64,000 bases of DNA from Gammaproteobacteria bacterium (lineage in GTDB: Bacteria; Pseudomonadota; Gammaproteobacteria; DSM-16500): assembly GCA_013286215.1 (NCBI GenBank), contig JABDGC010000005.1:1-64000 (forward strand), given 5' to 3'. Positions within the stretch are counted from its first letter, which is position 1. Every line of letters begins with the position of its first letter. Shown one piece after another: positions 1 to 9,490 of the stretch. A program made the position numbers and the translations under genes. The notes below the pieces were generated by a model. That model did not search any database, was not told where the DNA came from, and saw nothing but the letters and a program-made list of their open reading frames with translations.

Positions 1-114
1 GAGGCCATATTCGCTCCCTGAATTTTGTTTCAACGAAAAAGAAGGTTATATTATACCCTAAGGACTCCATTAAATTAAACTGCTTCTTCTGAAGGACTCT
101 AAAAAGGCCATAAA

Positions 115-837
115 ATGCAATTTCCGCACAGCTCCCAGCTAGATCTTTGGTTGATCCGACTGGATGAAGATTTATATCAATCGTCCAATGCGCCGCTCTT
201 GAGCGCGGAAGAAATGGCGCGAGCCGTAAAATTCAAATTCGAGCTGCATCGCAAACGTTTTATTACTGCCCGCGCTGGATTAAGATCCATCTTAAGCCTT
301 TATCTTGACATTGAGCCACAAAATATACAATTATCAGCCACGCCGAAGGGGAAACCCTTCGTTGAAAATTGTGACTTGCAATTTAACGCCTCTCATTCTC
401 ACGATTTTGCACTTTACGCTTTTATCCAGCAAAACCCGGTTGGCGTCGATATTGAGAAGATTCGCAGCCATTATAATGATGCGGTTGCGGAACGCTTTTT
501 TAGCTCCGAAGAATATGAAGCCTTTACTAAACTGCCGCCGGAGAAAAAACGAGCCCAATTTTTTAAAACCTGGACTGGCAAAGAAGCGCTGGTCAAAGCC
601 CTTGGAGAAGGCCTGGGCTACCCCCTTTCCACCTTCACCATCCCCCTGCAAGGCCGAACCCAGGAAATAAAGCTGAATCACCAGGGCACCGACCAGGTCT
701 GGTACCTTGAAAATTTGGATCTTTTTCCCGATTACCAAGCCGCCTATGCAACCAATAAAAAAATGACCCAACTCTCTTACTTTGAATGGACCGCTGAGGG
801 AAAAAAGAACTGGCGCAAAGAGGAGCAGCGAAGCTAG
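115..837 (+). CDS. 4'-phosphopantetheinyl transferase (Sfp/AcpT family)
   Basis: This 240-residue protein transfers the phosphopantetheine arm of coenzyme A to a serine on acyl or peptidyl carrier proteins. The family motifs are present in order: a basic RKRFITARAGLR stretch near residue 50, FNASHSHDFALYAF near 95, the magnesium-binding VGVDIE near 110, and FFKTWTGKEALVKALGEGL near 155. Length and motif spacing fit the Sfp-like branch rather than short AcpS. The start is preceded by AAAAGG about seven bases upstream. No carrier protein or synthase gene lies nearby, so the substrate cannot be told. It is followed by a 64-base gap and the phasin-like gene on the same strand. Confidence 0.88.
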   Translation: MQFPHSSQLDLWLIRLDEDLYQSSNAPLLSAEEMARAVKFKFELHRKRFITARAGLRSILSLYLDIEPQNIQLSATPKGKPFVENCDLQFNASHSHDFALYAFIQQNPVGVDIEKIRSHYNDAVAERFFSSEEYEAFTKLPPEKKRAQFFKTWTGKEALVKALGEGLGYPLSTFTIPLQGRTQEIKLNHQGTDQVWYLENLDLFPDYQAAYATNKKMTQLSYFEWTAEGKKNWRKEEQRS

Positions 838-901
838 CCTTGCTTATTGCAGGGAACCACCGCTATAGTTAAAAAACCGCTTACCACCAGGAGGCCCCCC
901 C

Positions 902-1243
902 ATGAACCACTATGATGAATTAATGCAAAATTGGCAGCGCTTTACGCAAATCATCCAGGCTCCCACCCAAGCCAAGGACGAGCTCACCGCCAACATGGTG
1001 AAACGGTATGCTGAGCAAAACATCGAAATTTTGAATGAGGTTTTAGTCAGCAGTATCGACCATTTAAAACACCTGCAAAAAGTAAAATCCTTAAATGACG
1101 TCATTTGCATGCAAGCCCGCCTGACCGACGAAATCGGCAAGAAATTAATGAAAACAGCCCAAGCGTTTTTTAATACTTCCCTTGGCAACGTATCGGATTA
1201 TAATGAATGGCTCAAAGCGCATTGTGACTTAGCCACTGATTAA
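902..1243 (+). CDS. Phasin-like protein
   Basis: A 113-residue, helix-rich, cysteine-poor protein with no signal peptide or membrane segment. The amphipathic composition and the pattern around residues 25-100 (alternating hydrophobic residues, a QARLTDEIGKKLMKTAQ stretch) resemble the phasin_2 family, which coats polyhydroxyalkanoate granules. An AGGAGG ribosome site lies just before the ATG. It ends nine bases before lysA, so the two are probably co-transcribed. No PHA synthase is in this window, so granule binding is an inference from the family; it could also be a general helical stress protein. Confidence 0.6.
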   Translation: MNHYDELMQNWQRFTQIIQAPTQAKDELTANMVKRYAEQNIEILNEVLVSSIDHLKHLQKVKSLNDVICMQARLTDEIGKKLMKTAQAFFNTSLGNVSDYNEWLKAHCDLATD

Positions 1244-1252
1244 AGGTATCGC

Positions 1253-2572
1253 ATGAACGATCTACGCTACGTTAACGGAGAAGCTTATCTCGATGGGATA
1301 TCTCTTAAAAGTATCGCCGACCAATTTGGCACACCTTGCTATGTTTACTCCCGTTCCACGCTAGCGGCGAATTATCAAGCGTTTGACAGCGCCTTTCTCG
1401 AACCTGCGAATTCCGGCTTGAGCCATCAAATTTGCTATGCGGTCAAGGCGAATTCCAATCTGGCCATTTTAAATTTACTCCAGCGCCTCGGCTCCGGTTT
1501 TGACTTGGTTTCCGGTGGAGAACTGGAGCGCGTCCTGGCCGCCGGCGGCGATCCGCAAAAAGTCATTTTTTCCGGCGTTGGCAAACAAGACGCGGAAATT
1601 GAAACGGCTCTCGGAAAAAATATCTCTTGTTTCAACGTGGAGTCCGAAGCCGAGCTGGCACGTATCCAACGCATCGCGCAACACACCGGCAAAGTGGCGC
1701 CCATCGCCTTGCGCGTCAATCCTGACATTGACGCCCTCACGCATCCTTATATTTCGACGGGGCTGAAAGACAACAAATTTGGCCTCGCCCTGACGGCCCT
1801 AGCAGACCTGCGGTCTACCCTAAAAAAAATGAAAAACCTCAAGCTCATTGGCTTGGCCTGTCACATTGGCTCTCAACTCGTGAATCCCGAGCCCTTTGAC
1901 GCAGCCCTGCGCTGTTTGCATAGACTCGCTCTGGAGTTTTTGGCCGCGGGTTTTCCTCTACAACATCTGAACGTGGGCGGCGGACTGGGCGTCCGTTATC
2001 GCAACGAGAACCCGCCCTCCCGACAAGACTATGTCACACTTATTCAAAGCCGGCTTTCCGACCTCAAACTCAAAATTATTTTAGAACCCGGCCGATCGCT
2101 CGTGGCCGAGGCTGGGCTGCTGCTCACGCGCGTGGAATATATCAAGGAAACCGCAGAAAAAAATTTCGCTGTCATTGACGCCGCAATGAATGATTTGCTG
2201 CGGCCAGCACTTTACCATGCCTGGCACGATATTATCCCAGTCACCGCCAGTCCGGCGGAGGTTAAAACCTACGATGTGGTCGGCCCCATCTGTGAATCCG
2301 CAGACTGCCTGGGTCGCGATCGGCGCCTGCGGCTGCAAGCCAATGATCTCCTGGGAATCTTGACGGCCGGCGCCTATGGTTTTTGCATGAGTTCAAACTA
2401 TAATTCCCGACCGCGCCCCGCGGAAGTACTGATTGATGGAAGCAAGGTCCAGCTGATCCGGCGGCGCGAAACCATCAAGGAACTTTACGCATTGGAAAAA
2501 ATACCTGGTAAATATCCGCTTCTCCCCTCTCTACTCCCCTTCCTCCACGCTTTTCGTGGAGGAAGGGGTTAG
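1253..2572 (+). CDS. lysA: Diaminopimelate decarboxylase with repeat-encoded C-terminus
   Basis: PLP enzyme converting meso-diaminopimelate to lysine, the last step of lysine synthesis. Visible family features are the PLP-lysine motif CYAVKANSN (about residue 63), GFDLVSGGEL, CHIGSQ, the GGGLG phosphate-binding loop, EPGRSLVAEAG, GPICESADCLG and the C-terminal AYGFCMSSNYNSRPRPAEV. The natural protein should end near the ELYALEKIPG stretch. The last ~20 residues, from KYPLL onward, and the TAG stop are encoded by a palindromic repeat that begins at 2509. The enzyme core is intact, so it is probably active. Confidence 0.93.
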   Translation: MNDLRYVNGEAYLDGISLKSIADQFGTPCYVYSRSTLAANYQAFDSAFLEPANSGLSHQICYAVKANSNLAILNLLQRLGSGFDLVSGGELERVLAAGGDPQKVIFSGVGKQDAEIETALGKNISCFNVESEAELARIQRIAQHTGKVAPIALRVNPDIDALTHPYISTGLKDNKFGLALTALADLRSTLKKMKNLKLIGLACHIGSQLVNPEPFDAALRCLHRLALEFLAAGFPLQHLNVGGGLGVRYRNENPPSRQDYVTLIQSRLSDLKLKIILEPGRSLVAEAGLLLTRVEYIKETAEKNFAVIDAAMNDLLRPALYHAWHDIIPVTASPAEVKTYDVVGPICESADCLGRDRRLRLQANDLLGILTAGAYGFCMSSNYNSRPRPAEVLIDGSKVQLIRRRETIKELYALEKIPGKYPLLPSLLPFLHAFRGGRG

Positions 2573-2690
2573 GGGAAGGAGGTAACAATAAAAGTAACAA
2601 TAAAAGCTATTTATTTACCTCCTCTCCCTAACCCTCTCCTCCACGAAAAGCGTGGAGGAGAGGGGATATGGAATGGGAAGCGGATATTTA
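2509..2690. repeat. MITE-like palindromic repeat, copy 1
   Basis: The ends are perfect 14-base inverted repeats (TAAATATCCGCTTC and its complement). Each arm carries its own hairpin around CTCCACG...CGTGGAG and a GGGGTTAGGGG or CCCTAACCC block, and the two arms are imperfect complements of each other around an AT-rich centre. The same structure recurs at 15381, 16046 and 45959, and in short form at 60245. This copy has inserted into the 3' end of lysA and also occupies the leader of the next gene. No target duplication is clear here. Confidence 0.85.
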
Positions 2691-2738
2691 CTGCAGGCAG
2701 GTTGCCTCCACGGAATAAAAAAGCGATTGGGATATAAT

Positions 2739-3893
2739 ATGGATTTTACCCTAACGGAAGAACAAAGCGCGTTTCGACAGCTGGCCCGCCGCTTCGCGGA
2801 AACGGAAATGCTTGAGCAAGCCAAAATCTGGGATGAAAAAAACATTTTCCCCGTGGAAACCTTGCGCAAAGCTGCCACGCTTGGCTTTGCCGCGCTCTCT
2901 GTTTCCGCCGAGTGGGGCGGCGCCCAGCTTAAACGCTTAGACAGCGCCCTTATTTTTGAGGAATTGGCTACCGCTTGTCCCTCAACGGCCGCCTATCTTT
3001 CCATTCATAACATGGTCTCCTCTTTGATCGATCACTACGCCTCGCCTTCTTTACGCCAGAAATGGCTGCCAAAACTGGTCACCTTGGAAGCGCTGAGCAG
3101 TTATTGTTTGACCGAACCCAGCTCAGGTTCCGATGCCGCCTCGCTCAAGACCAGCGCCCAGCGCTCCGGAAATGACTATGTCTTGAATGGAGCGAAGGCC
3201 TTCATTTCCGGAGGCTCAACCAGCGACGTCTATGCCTGCATGGTACGCACCGGTGAAGAAGGCCCCAAGGGCATTAGCTGTGTCCTGATTGAAAAAGACA
3301 GGCCCGGTCTTTCCTTCGGCAAGAAGGAAGTTAAACTCGGCTGGCACAGCCAACCCACCACCATGGTGTTTTTCGAAAACTGCCGCGTACCGCTTGAAAA
3401 TCGCATTGGCGAGGAAGGCCAGGGCTTCAAAATTGCCTTGTCCGCTTTAAACGGCGGCCGCATTAACATCGCGGCCTGCTCCCTGGGAGGAGCACGCCAA
3501 TGCCTGACGCTGGCCCGTCACTATATGTTTGAGCGGCAACAATTCAAAAAGAAACTCCTTGAATTTGAAGCGCTGCAATTCAAGTTCGCCGATCTGCTTA
3601 CGGCCTGGGAAAGCGCCCGGCTGATGGTTTACCGCGCGGCCACCGCCCTGGATCAAAACGACCCGCAAGCCATCCGCTATTGCGCAATGGCCAAGCTCCT
3701 GGCGACGGACAATTGTTTCGCCATCTGCGACGAAGCCCTGCAAATTTTTGGCGGCTACGGCTATTTGGCGGACTATCCGATCGAACGCTATTTCCGCGAC
3801 CTGCGCGTGCACAAGATTCTTGAGGGCACCAACGAAATCATGCGCCTGATCATCGCCAGGCAAGCCTTCACAGAAGAATTTGTTATCGAGTAA
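2739..3893 (+). CDS. Acyl-CoA dehydrogenase, isobutyryl-CoA (ACAD8) type
   Basis: A 384-residue flavoprotein of the acyl-CoA dehydrogenase family. It shows YCLTEPSSGSDAASL and the FISGG flavin-contact segments, the QIFGGYGYLADYPIERYFRD signature, and the catalytic glutamate in ILEGTNEIMR near the C-terminus. Sequence character is closest to the isobutyryl-CoA dehydrogenases of valine breakdown, an assignment from family resemblance. A reading frame continues upstream to 2652, but that part is repeat sequence; MDFTLTEEQ is the normal family N-terminus, so the ATG at 2739 is chosen. No strong ribosome site precedes it. The permease gene follows after 14 bases, and electron acceptors EtfAB and ETF-QO are encoded at 46.4 and 56.2 kb. 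Confidence 0.88.
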   Translation: MDFTLTEEQSAFRQLARRFAETEMLEQAKIWDEKNIFPVETLRKAATLGFAALSVSAEWGGAQLKRLDSALIFEELATACPSTAAYLSIHNMVSSLIDHYASPSLRQKWLPKLVTLEALSSYCLTEPSSGSDAASLKTSAQRSGNDYVLNGAKAFISGGSTSDVYACMVRTGEEGPKGISCVLIEKDRPGLSFGKKEVKLGWHSQPTTMVFFENCRVPLENRIGEEGQGFKIALSALNGGRINIAACSLGGARQCLTLARHYMFERQQFKKKLLEFEALQFKFADLLTAWESARLMVYRAATALDQNDPQAIRYCAMAKLLATDNCFAICDEALQIFGGYGYLADYPIERYFRDLRVHKILEGTNEIMRLIIARQAFTEEFVIE

Positions 3894-3907
3894 ACAGGAG
3901 GATTTTC

Positions 3908-5290
3908 ATGGCTATCCAGGATCTCTTTCGCACCAAGCCGCTGTATCAGCGCCCTCCCCGCGGCGAAAGTCTACAACCTTGTCTCAATGCCCTGGATCTC
4001 ACGCTCTTTGGCATTGGCGCCATTATCGGCGCCGGCGTTTTTGTTTTAACCGGTGTGGTTGCCGCAACCACCGCCGGTCCAGCCGTTGTTTTTTCCTATT
4101 TCATGGCCGGTCTCGCCTCGATGTTCGCGGCCCTGTCTTACGCGGAACTCGCAGCCAGTATCGGTGGCTGCGGCAGTGCGTATAACTACGCCTATATCGG
4201 TTTCGGTGAACTTATCGCCTGGCTGATCGGCTGGAATCTGATCTTTGAATACGGCCTGTCCGTTTCCACCGTCGCGATCGGCTGGTCCGGCTACGTCAAT
4301 GACGTGCTGATCGCTTTGCATATCCACCTGCCTCTCTCCCTGGCGCAAGGCCCTTATTTAGGTGGCACGGTTAATATACTGGCCGTGCTCATTGTCGCTA
4401 TCCTGACGGCCCTGCTCTGTATTGGCGTGCGAGAAAGCGCGCGCTTTAACGCGATTATCGTCTTCATTAAACTGCTCACCATCGCCGCCTTTCTGGCCAT
4501 CGCAGTCACGCATATTCAATCCCGTTACTGGGTTCCTTTCTTTCCTTTCGGCTGGTCCGGCGTCATGGAAGGAGCCGCCCTGGTATTTTTTGCCTACATT
4601 GGTTTTGACGCGCTATCCACCGCAGCGGAGGAAACCGTTCAGCCGCAACGTAACATTCCCATCGGCATTATCGTTTCCATGGTGGTCTGCACCCTCCTTT
4701 ATATCGTCGTAGCGATCTGCTTAACCGGCATCGTTTCTTATAAGACCTTAAATGTCAGCTCACCCGTCGCGGCCGCCCTCCTGCAACTGAACCATCCACT
4801 GGCTGCCGGCCTGATCGGCGCCGGAGCCATCGCCGGTTTAACCACGGTCATGCTGGTCATGTTTTATGGTTTAACCCGGATTTTCCTCGCCATTAGCCGA
4901 GACGGCCTCCTGCCGACCGTTTTTGCTAAAATCCATCCCCGCACCCGCACGCCGGTTCCGATTATTATAGTAAGCGGTCTGATCATCGCCTTCTTTGCCG
5001 GCCTCATGCCGATTCACCGCGCCGCCGAACTGGTCAACATTGGAACCCTAACCGCTTTTACCCTGGTCTGCTCCGGCGTCATTGTTTTACGGCGGACCCA
5101 ACCCGACCTGCCTCGTCCTTTTAAATTACCCTGGAACCCTTTGATTCCCGGCTTGGGCGTGATTTTTTGCCTTTACCTGATGGCAAATCTGCCATCCATC
5201 ACCTGGTGGCGTTTTCTCATCTGGCTCATCCTCGGCCTGATTATTTATTTTGCTTACAGCAAGAAACACAGTATTTTGCAAAAAAGTTGA
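3908..5290 (+). CDS. APC-family amino-acid permease (CAT/YfnA-like)
   Basis: Inner-membrane amino-acid transporter of 460 residues with about twelve hydrophobic segments. The first helix carries the APC unwound motif GIGAIIGAGVFVLTG, followed by AGPAVVFSYFMAGLASMFAALSYAELA. The later FFAYIGFDALSTAAEET segment is typical of cationic amino-acid (CAT-like) transporters. An ACAGGAGG ribosome site precedes the ATG. It is downstream of the acyl-CoA dehydrogenase, consistent with importing amino acids for catabolism, though the actual substrate cannot be read. A close paralogue is encoded at 17900-19285; both start with the same LFRTK block. Confidence 0.9.
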   Translation: MAIQDLFRTKPLYQRPPRGESLQPCLNALDLTLFGIGAIIGAGVFVLTGVVAATTAGPAVVFSYFMAGLASMFAALSYAELAASIGGCGSAYNYAYIGFGELIAWLIGWNLIFEYGLSVSTVAIGWSGYVNDVLIALHIHLPLSLAQGPYLGGTVNILAVLIVAILTALLCIGVRESARFNAIIVFIKLLTIAAFLAIAVTHIQSRYWVPFFPFGWSGVMEGAALVFFAYIGFDALSTAAEETVQPQRNIPIGIIVSMVVCTLLYIVVAICLTGIVSYKTLNVSSPVAAALLQLNHPLAAGLIGAGAIAGLTTVMLVMFYGLTRIFLAISRDGLLPTVFAKIHPRTRTPVPIIIVSGLIIAFFAGLMPIHRAAELVNIGTLTAFTLVCSGVIVLRRTQPDLPRPFKLPWNPLIPGLGVIFCLYLMANLPSITWWRFLIWLILGLIIYFAYSKKHSILQKS

Positions 5291-5389
5291 TTCCTGACGC
5301 AAGGAGGTTGAGAATAGATATGTTAGCCTCTTTATAAGGAGCGAGAAGGAAATGAACATCCTAATTTGCTTTCGGGAGTGTGAGGCCCT

Positions 5390-7819
5390 ATGTCTTCCCC
5401 GACAACGCTAACCACAAACCCGACAAATGAGACGCTTGAGATAAACATTAGAGCAGAGCTTGTTCATCTTCTATACAGTCAGGCTAAGTTTGCCATCATC
5501 GGGTCCTGTGTTGTCGCCACCCTTTTTGTCTACGGCCTCCATTTTGCTGAACCGAATAAAATGCTCTTTCTCTGGTATCTGGGGCTGCTCAGCGTCGCCT
5601 TGCTCCGCTATAGTATGGTCAGGCTCTACCTTTTAAAAAACCCTTCCCCGGAACAAGCCACGCTGTGGAAAGCCATCTTCGTCAGCACGGCGCTGATCGC
5701 TGGCTTAGTCTGGTCTTGTGCCGGACTTTGGCTGGTCCCCAAGAATCCTTTGTATCAAGCCTTTTTAGCCTTTTCATTGGCCGGAATAGCCGGTGGCGCC
5801 GTGGCCTATTTTTCCGGCAGCCGTCTGGCCTGCGCCGCCTTTATCCTGCCGGTACTCTTGCCTTTTTCACTGTGGCTCTTCTACCAACGCAGCGAACCCT
5901 ACGACTTGTTAGGCTATCTTGTGCTGTTTTACACAGCACTCTTATTGATTTCCTCCGCGCGAACCCATCGCACCGTCTATAACGCCGTCAAATTGAAGTT
6001 TGAGAACGACGACCTGCTGCAAAATCTGGTCGGCGCGAAAAAGGAATTGGAAATCGTTAACCAGGAATTGCGCAACGAAATCAGCGAAAGAAAACTGATT
6101 GAAAAACTGCTGCGCGATAGCGAGGAGCAATATAGCTTGGTGACCAATGCCCTGCCGGTGCTGATTTCCTATGTGGATTCGCAACTGTATTACCGTTTCA
6201 ACAACAAAGCCCACGAGGAATGGTTCGGCAAATCGCTCAACCAAATCACTAGCAAGCCCATCAAGGACGTCCTGGATCCAACGGCCTTTTCCATCTTTTC
6301 GGAGTATTACAAAGAACTACTCACTAAAAAGCAGATCACCTATGAATCGCTGATGCAATTCAAAAAAGGCGACGAACGTTATGTCAGCGTCACGCTCATT
6401 CCCTATGTTAAAAGCAAGGAAATGCGCGGCTTTTTCTCCTTAATCAGCGACATTTCGCCGCGCATCAATTATTTGGCAACGCACGACTCCCTGACCGACC
6501 TTCCCAACCGCGGCTTATTTAACACGCGCTTCACACATGCCCTCAAAAACGCCAACCCAAAAAAATCAAAACTGGCGCTGCTCTTCATTGATCTCGATCA
6601 TTTCAAAAATATCAACGACACCCTCGGCCATTCCACCGGCGATCATTTATTAGTTAAAGTGGTCGGCAAAATTAAAAGCTTTTTGCGCGACGAGGACACC
6701 TTTGCTCGCATTGGCGGCGACGAGTTTGCGGTGATTTTGGAAAATATCGGAACCGACGAGCTGCTCGCGCTCACGGACAAGATCCATAGCGCTTTTACCG
6801 AGCCTTTTCATATCGACGGCCATGACATCTTCACCAGCATCAGCGTGGGAATCAGTATTTCTCCGGACGATGGCGACGACATTCAACTGCTATTGAAAAA
6901 CGCCGACCTGGCGCTCTACCGCGCCAAGGAGAAAGGCCGCAATTCCTTTGAGTTTTACACCACCGAACTGAATGAAAAAGTGAATAAACGCCTCAAAATT
7001 GAAACCGAGCTGCATAACGCGCTTACGAACAAAGAGTTCCAACTGTACTACCAACCGCTCATCGACCTGAACAAAAGGAAAATAACCGGAGTGGAGGCGC
7101 TGCTACGCTGGAAAAGCCCTGTTTTGGGCTTCGTCGGGCCGGACGAATTTATTCCCATCGCAGAGGAAACCAGTCTCATCGTTCCCATCTCCGAGTGGGT
7201 CTTAAACACGGCTTGTACCCAAAATTACCTCTGGCAGCAAAATTTAACTTCCCTGTCCTGCCCACGGGTGTCCATCAATCTGTCGGCCCGCCAATTCCGG
7301 GAAAAAAATCTAGTGGGTAAGATCACCGAGATTTTGCAACGCAGCGGCGCTCAGGGACAAAACCTCACGCTGGAGTTAACGGAAAGCTTGATCATGCAGG
7401 ATGTCGAGCATAGCGCCCATGCGATTGCGCAGTTGAAAGATCTGGGCGTCGCTATTTCCATCGATGATTTCGGCACCGGCTATTCCAGTCTCAGCTATCT
7501 GCGCCGCTTTCCCATCGACATTATTAAAATCGATCGCTCTTTTATCACGGATATCGGGCCCGACAGCGGCGACGGCGCTATCGTAAAAGCCATTATTATT
7601 ATGGCGCACAGTTTGAAGATGAAAGTGGTCGCGGAAGGTGTTGAAACACTCAAGCAGTATACTTATTTAAAAATGATTGATTGTGACGAAATTCAAGGCT
7701 TTATCATCGCCCCACCGTTGCCTGTTGAACGAATTGAAACAATTCTGAGAAGCGACGTTTTTGTCGATGAGCAGCTCGCGGCCGTTAAATCGAAATCCAT
7801 ACTTGAAATCAGCGAATAA
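5390..7819 (+). CDS. Membrane-bound PAS-GGDEF-EAL c-di-GMP protein
   Basis: An 809-residue inner-membrane signalling protein. The order is about six N-terminal membrane segments (residues 30-200), a short coiled coil (210-245), a PAS domain (about 250-365), GGDEF (about 370-530) and EAL (about 545-795). The cyclase signature ARIGGDEFAVIL is intact and preceded five residues earlier by RDED, an inhibitory RxxD site. The phosphodiesterase half keeps EALLRW, the INLSARQF asparagine, LELTES, DDFGTGYSS, IKIDRSF and AEGVE, so both halves look catalytically competent. Net activity cannot be read from sequence. The next gene starts immediately after the stop. MSHA pili, often c-di-GMP controlled, are encoded at 19-30 kb. 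Confidence 0.93.
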   Translation: MSSPTTLTTNPTNETLEINIRAELVHLLYSQAKFAIIGSCVVATLFVYGLHFAEPNKMLFLWYLGLLSVALLRYSMVRLYLLKNPSPEQATLWKAIFVSTALIAGLVWSCAGLWLVPKNPLYQAFLAFSLAGIAGGAVAYFSGSRLACAAFILPVLLPFSLWLFYQRSEPYDLLGYLVLFYTALLLISSARTHRTVYNAVKLKFENDDLLQNLVGAKKELEIVNQELRNEISERKLIEKLLRDSEEQYSLVTNALPVLISYVDSQLYYRFNNKAHEEWFGKSLNQITSKPIKDVLDPTAFSIFSEYYKELLTKKQITYESLMQFKKGDERYVSVTLIPYVKSKEMRGFFSLISDISPRINYLATHDSLTDLPNRGLFNTRFTHALKNANPKKSKLALLFIDLDHFKNINDTLGHSTGDHLLVKVVGKIKSFLRDEDTFARIGGDEFAVILENIGTDELLALTDKIHSAFTEPFHIDGHDIFTSISVGISISPDDGDDIQLLLKNADLALYRAKEKGRNSFEFYTTELNEKVNKRLKIETELHNALTNKEFQLYYQPLIDLNKRKITGVEALLRWKSPVLGFVGPDEFIPIAEETSLIVPISEWVLNTACTQNYLWQQNLTSLSCPRVSINLSARQFREKNLVGKITEILQRSGAQGQNLTLELTESLIMQDVEHSAHAIAQLKDLGVAISIDDFGTGYSSLSYLRRFPIDIIKIDRSFITDIGPDSGDGAIVKAIIIMAHSLKMKVVAEGVETLKQYTYLKMIDCDEIQGFIIAPPLPVERIETILRSDVFVDEQLAAVKSKSILEISE

Positions 7820-9490
7820 ATGGGTATTTTAAACCCCTACAAGGATCCCTACCTGGACTTCGCGGAAACAGAGCGGCGCCGCGGAAAACGTCAGTTCTCA
7901 CCCTGGACCACCTCAGACCCGGAACTTCTGGAGCTGGCTCGACACTACTTTCCTGAGATCCCCCTCCTCCCAACCGAGCTACTTGAAAAACCGGATATGC
8001 AAGCAGTGGAAATTCGGGCGCTAAAGGATCGGCCGGCTCTCGCACGCTTGGCACATGAAGCTGGTTTTATCGCTGTCGGGGGTCCACCGGCCGCCGCTGT
8101 CGCATTGGAGCAGGCCCTCCAGGGTAACTCTGTTTTATACGCCAGTGATCTCGATAAAAGCCTTGACGGAAAACAAGCCCGGCCTATCTGGGCCGGAGCT
8201 GGCAATCATGGAGAACCGGACACACTCACCGAAGCACCGGCGTATATTGCCGGCTATCAGCCGTTGACCTTTATTCTGAAAGAACTCCTGCGCGCGCTCC
8301 TGCCCGCAGGTTATCATTCCCGGGTCCTGGATCCCGATTATCCCTGGCTTAGCCTGAATTTAGCTGAATGGCTGCGCAATCCGCGACAGTGGCCGGCTGC
8401 TTTCCGTATCGCCTGGGGTAATCATCGCTTGTCGCGACGTTATGCCCAAGAACTTCAGGAGAACCACTTGCCCGAAGTCTTGCAGCGAATGCGCAAACGC
8501 ACCCAGATCAGCTGGAATTATCTGGAAAACCTGAATCAACGCCTCGGTGGGTTAATCCGCGAGCCGCGCGGCTCACTGCTCATCGCCGGCAGTCCTCGCC
8601 AAGCCGAGGCTTATCTGCGTGATGCCGCCTTTTTAAAAGAAGAAGGGCTACAACTGCTGCCATTCACGCCGGAGCAAGCTCTGGAAAAATACGGCCTGCT
8701 GCCGCGCAAGGCCTTCGCTTTAATGGAAAAAACCCATGATTTCATTTTTGAGCCGGATTTTTTAAAAAAAATGACCGCAGCAGTGCAAAAACACGGCGGT
8801 GAAGTCCAAAACAAATGGCGCTTGCTCCGCGTTTATGTTGACACCGACAAAAACGAAGGGGGTATTCTGGAGTTCCGTGAGTTCACAAAAGCCGGTGAAA
8901 CGATTCAGCATTACCGAAAATTTTCTCGCGCGCATCTCTCCCTGGGAGCAACCCCTTTTCACCCCTCGGTCTACGATCTCATTTCCGTCACCGGCGTATC
9001 CATCAATGCCTTGATTATCGGCGCTGAGCTTAAAGGCGGCCCACTTGTCTGTGGCAGCAGCAATCACATCGTTCCTTTACTGCCCCCGCAGATCATCGAG
9101 CTGAAGGATCCGCACAGCGGCCAAAAGCGACCGGTCAGCGTCACGTTCGTCCGGCTCAGTGCCGCCGGCTGCGTCAGCCCCGTGGATCGCGGCGACAACT
9201 GGTATACTTACGATGGTCGACATGCCGTCCATCTCCTGCACCGAGTACGGGAAACTCTGCCGCCCGAGTGCAGCGTGAAAACGTTGTCGGTCACGGGTTG
9301 TAACCGGGTTATCGGCAAAGAAGGCCAACAAATGGAAGTGCATCCGACTTTGATCGTGGCTGGCAAGAAAAAAGTTTGCGAACAGGTGACGATTCAAATC
9401 GGTGCCGGCGGCGGCGGTTTGACGCAGATGGGGGCAGTGCCCGGCGCAAAAGCGGAGTCCTGTTTTAGCGCTTCCTTTCGGGTGAATTGA
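7820..9490 (+). CDS. DAO-like FAD-dependent oxidoreductase, function unknown
   Basis: A 556-residue protein that I do not recognise as a named enzyme. The middle (GSLLIAGSPRQAEAYLRDA, then a long helical run to EPDFLKKMTAAVQKHGGEV) matches the substrate-domain pattern of D-amino-acid-oxidase-like flavoproteins. The N-terminal stretch GFIAVGGPPAAAVALEQAL could be a degraded Rossmann fold, but the normal GxGxxG is not there. The C-terminus has GAGGGGLTQMG. The ATG follows directly on the TAA of the GGDEF-EAL gene, so translation is probably coupled, and the end overlaps the convergent gene by 26 bases. FAD binding and substrate remain unproven. Confidence 0.5.
   Translation: MGILNPYKDPYLDFAETERRRGKRQFSPWTTSDPELLELARHYFPEIPLLPTELLEKPDMQAVEIRALKDRPALARLAHEAGFIAVGGPPAAAVALEQALQGNSVLYASDLDKSLDGKQARPIWAGAGNHGEPDTLTEAPAYIAGYQPLTFILKELLRALLPAGYHSRVLDPDYPWLSLNLAEWLRNPRQWPAAFRIAWGNHRLSRRYAQELQENHLPEVLQRMRKRTQISWNYLENLNQRLGGLIREPRGSLLIAGSPRQAEAYLRDAAFLKEEGLQLLPFTPEQALEKYGLLPRKAFALMEKTHDFIFEPDFLKKMTAAVQKHGGEVQNKWRLLRVYVDTDKNEGGILEFREFTKAGETIQHYRKFSRAHLSLGATPFHPSVYDLISVTGVSINALIIGAELKGGPLVCGSSNHIVPLLPPQIIELKDPHSGQKRPVSVTFVRLSAAGCVSPVDRGDNWYTYDGRHAVHLLHRVRETLPPECSVKTLSVTGCNRVIGKEGQQMEVHPTLIVAGKKKVCEQVTIQIGAGGGGLTQMGAVPGAKAESCFSASFRVN

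Noticed and set aside
2652..2738. Upstream extension of the acyl-CoA dehydrogenase
   Set aside because: Encoded by the repeat; family proteins begin at MDFTLTEEQ.
3447..3863. 138-codon antisense frame in the dehydrogenase gene
   Set aside because: Shadow of codon bias in the real gene.
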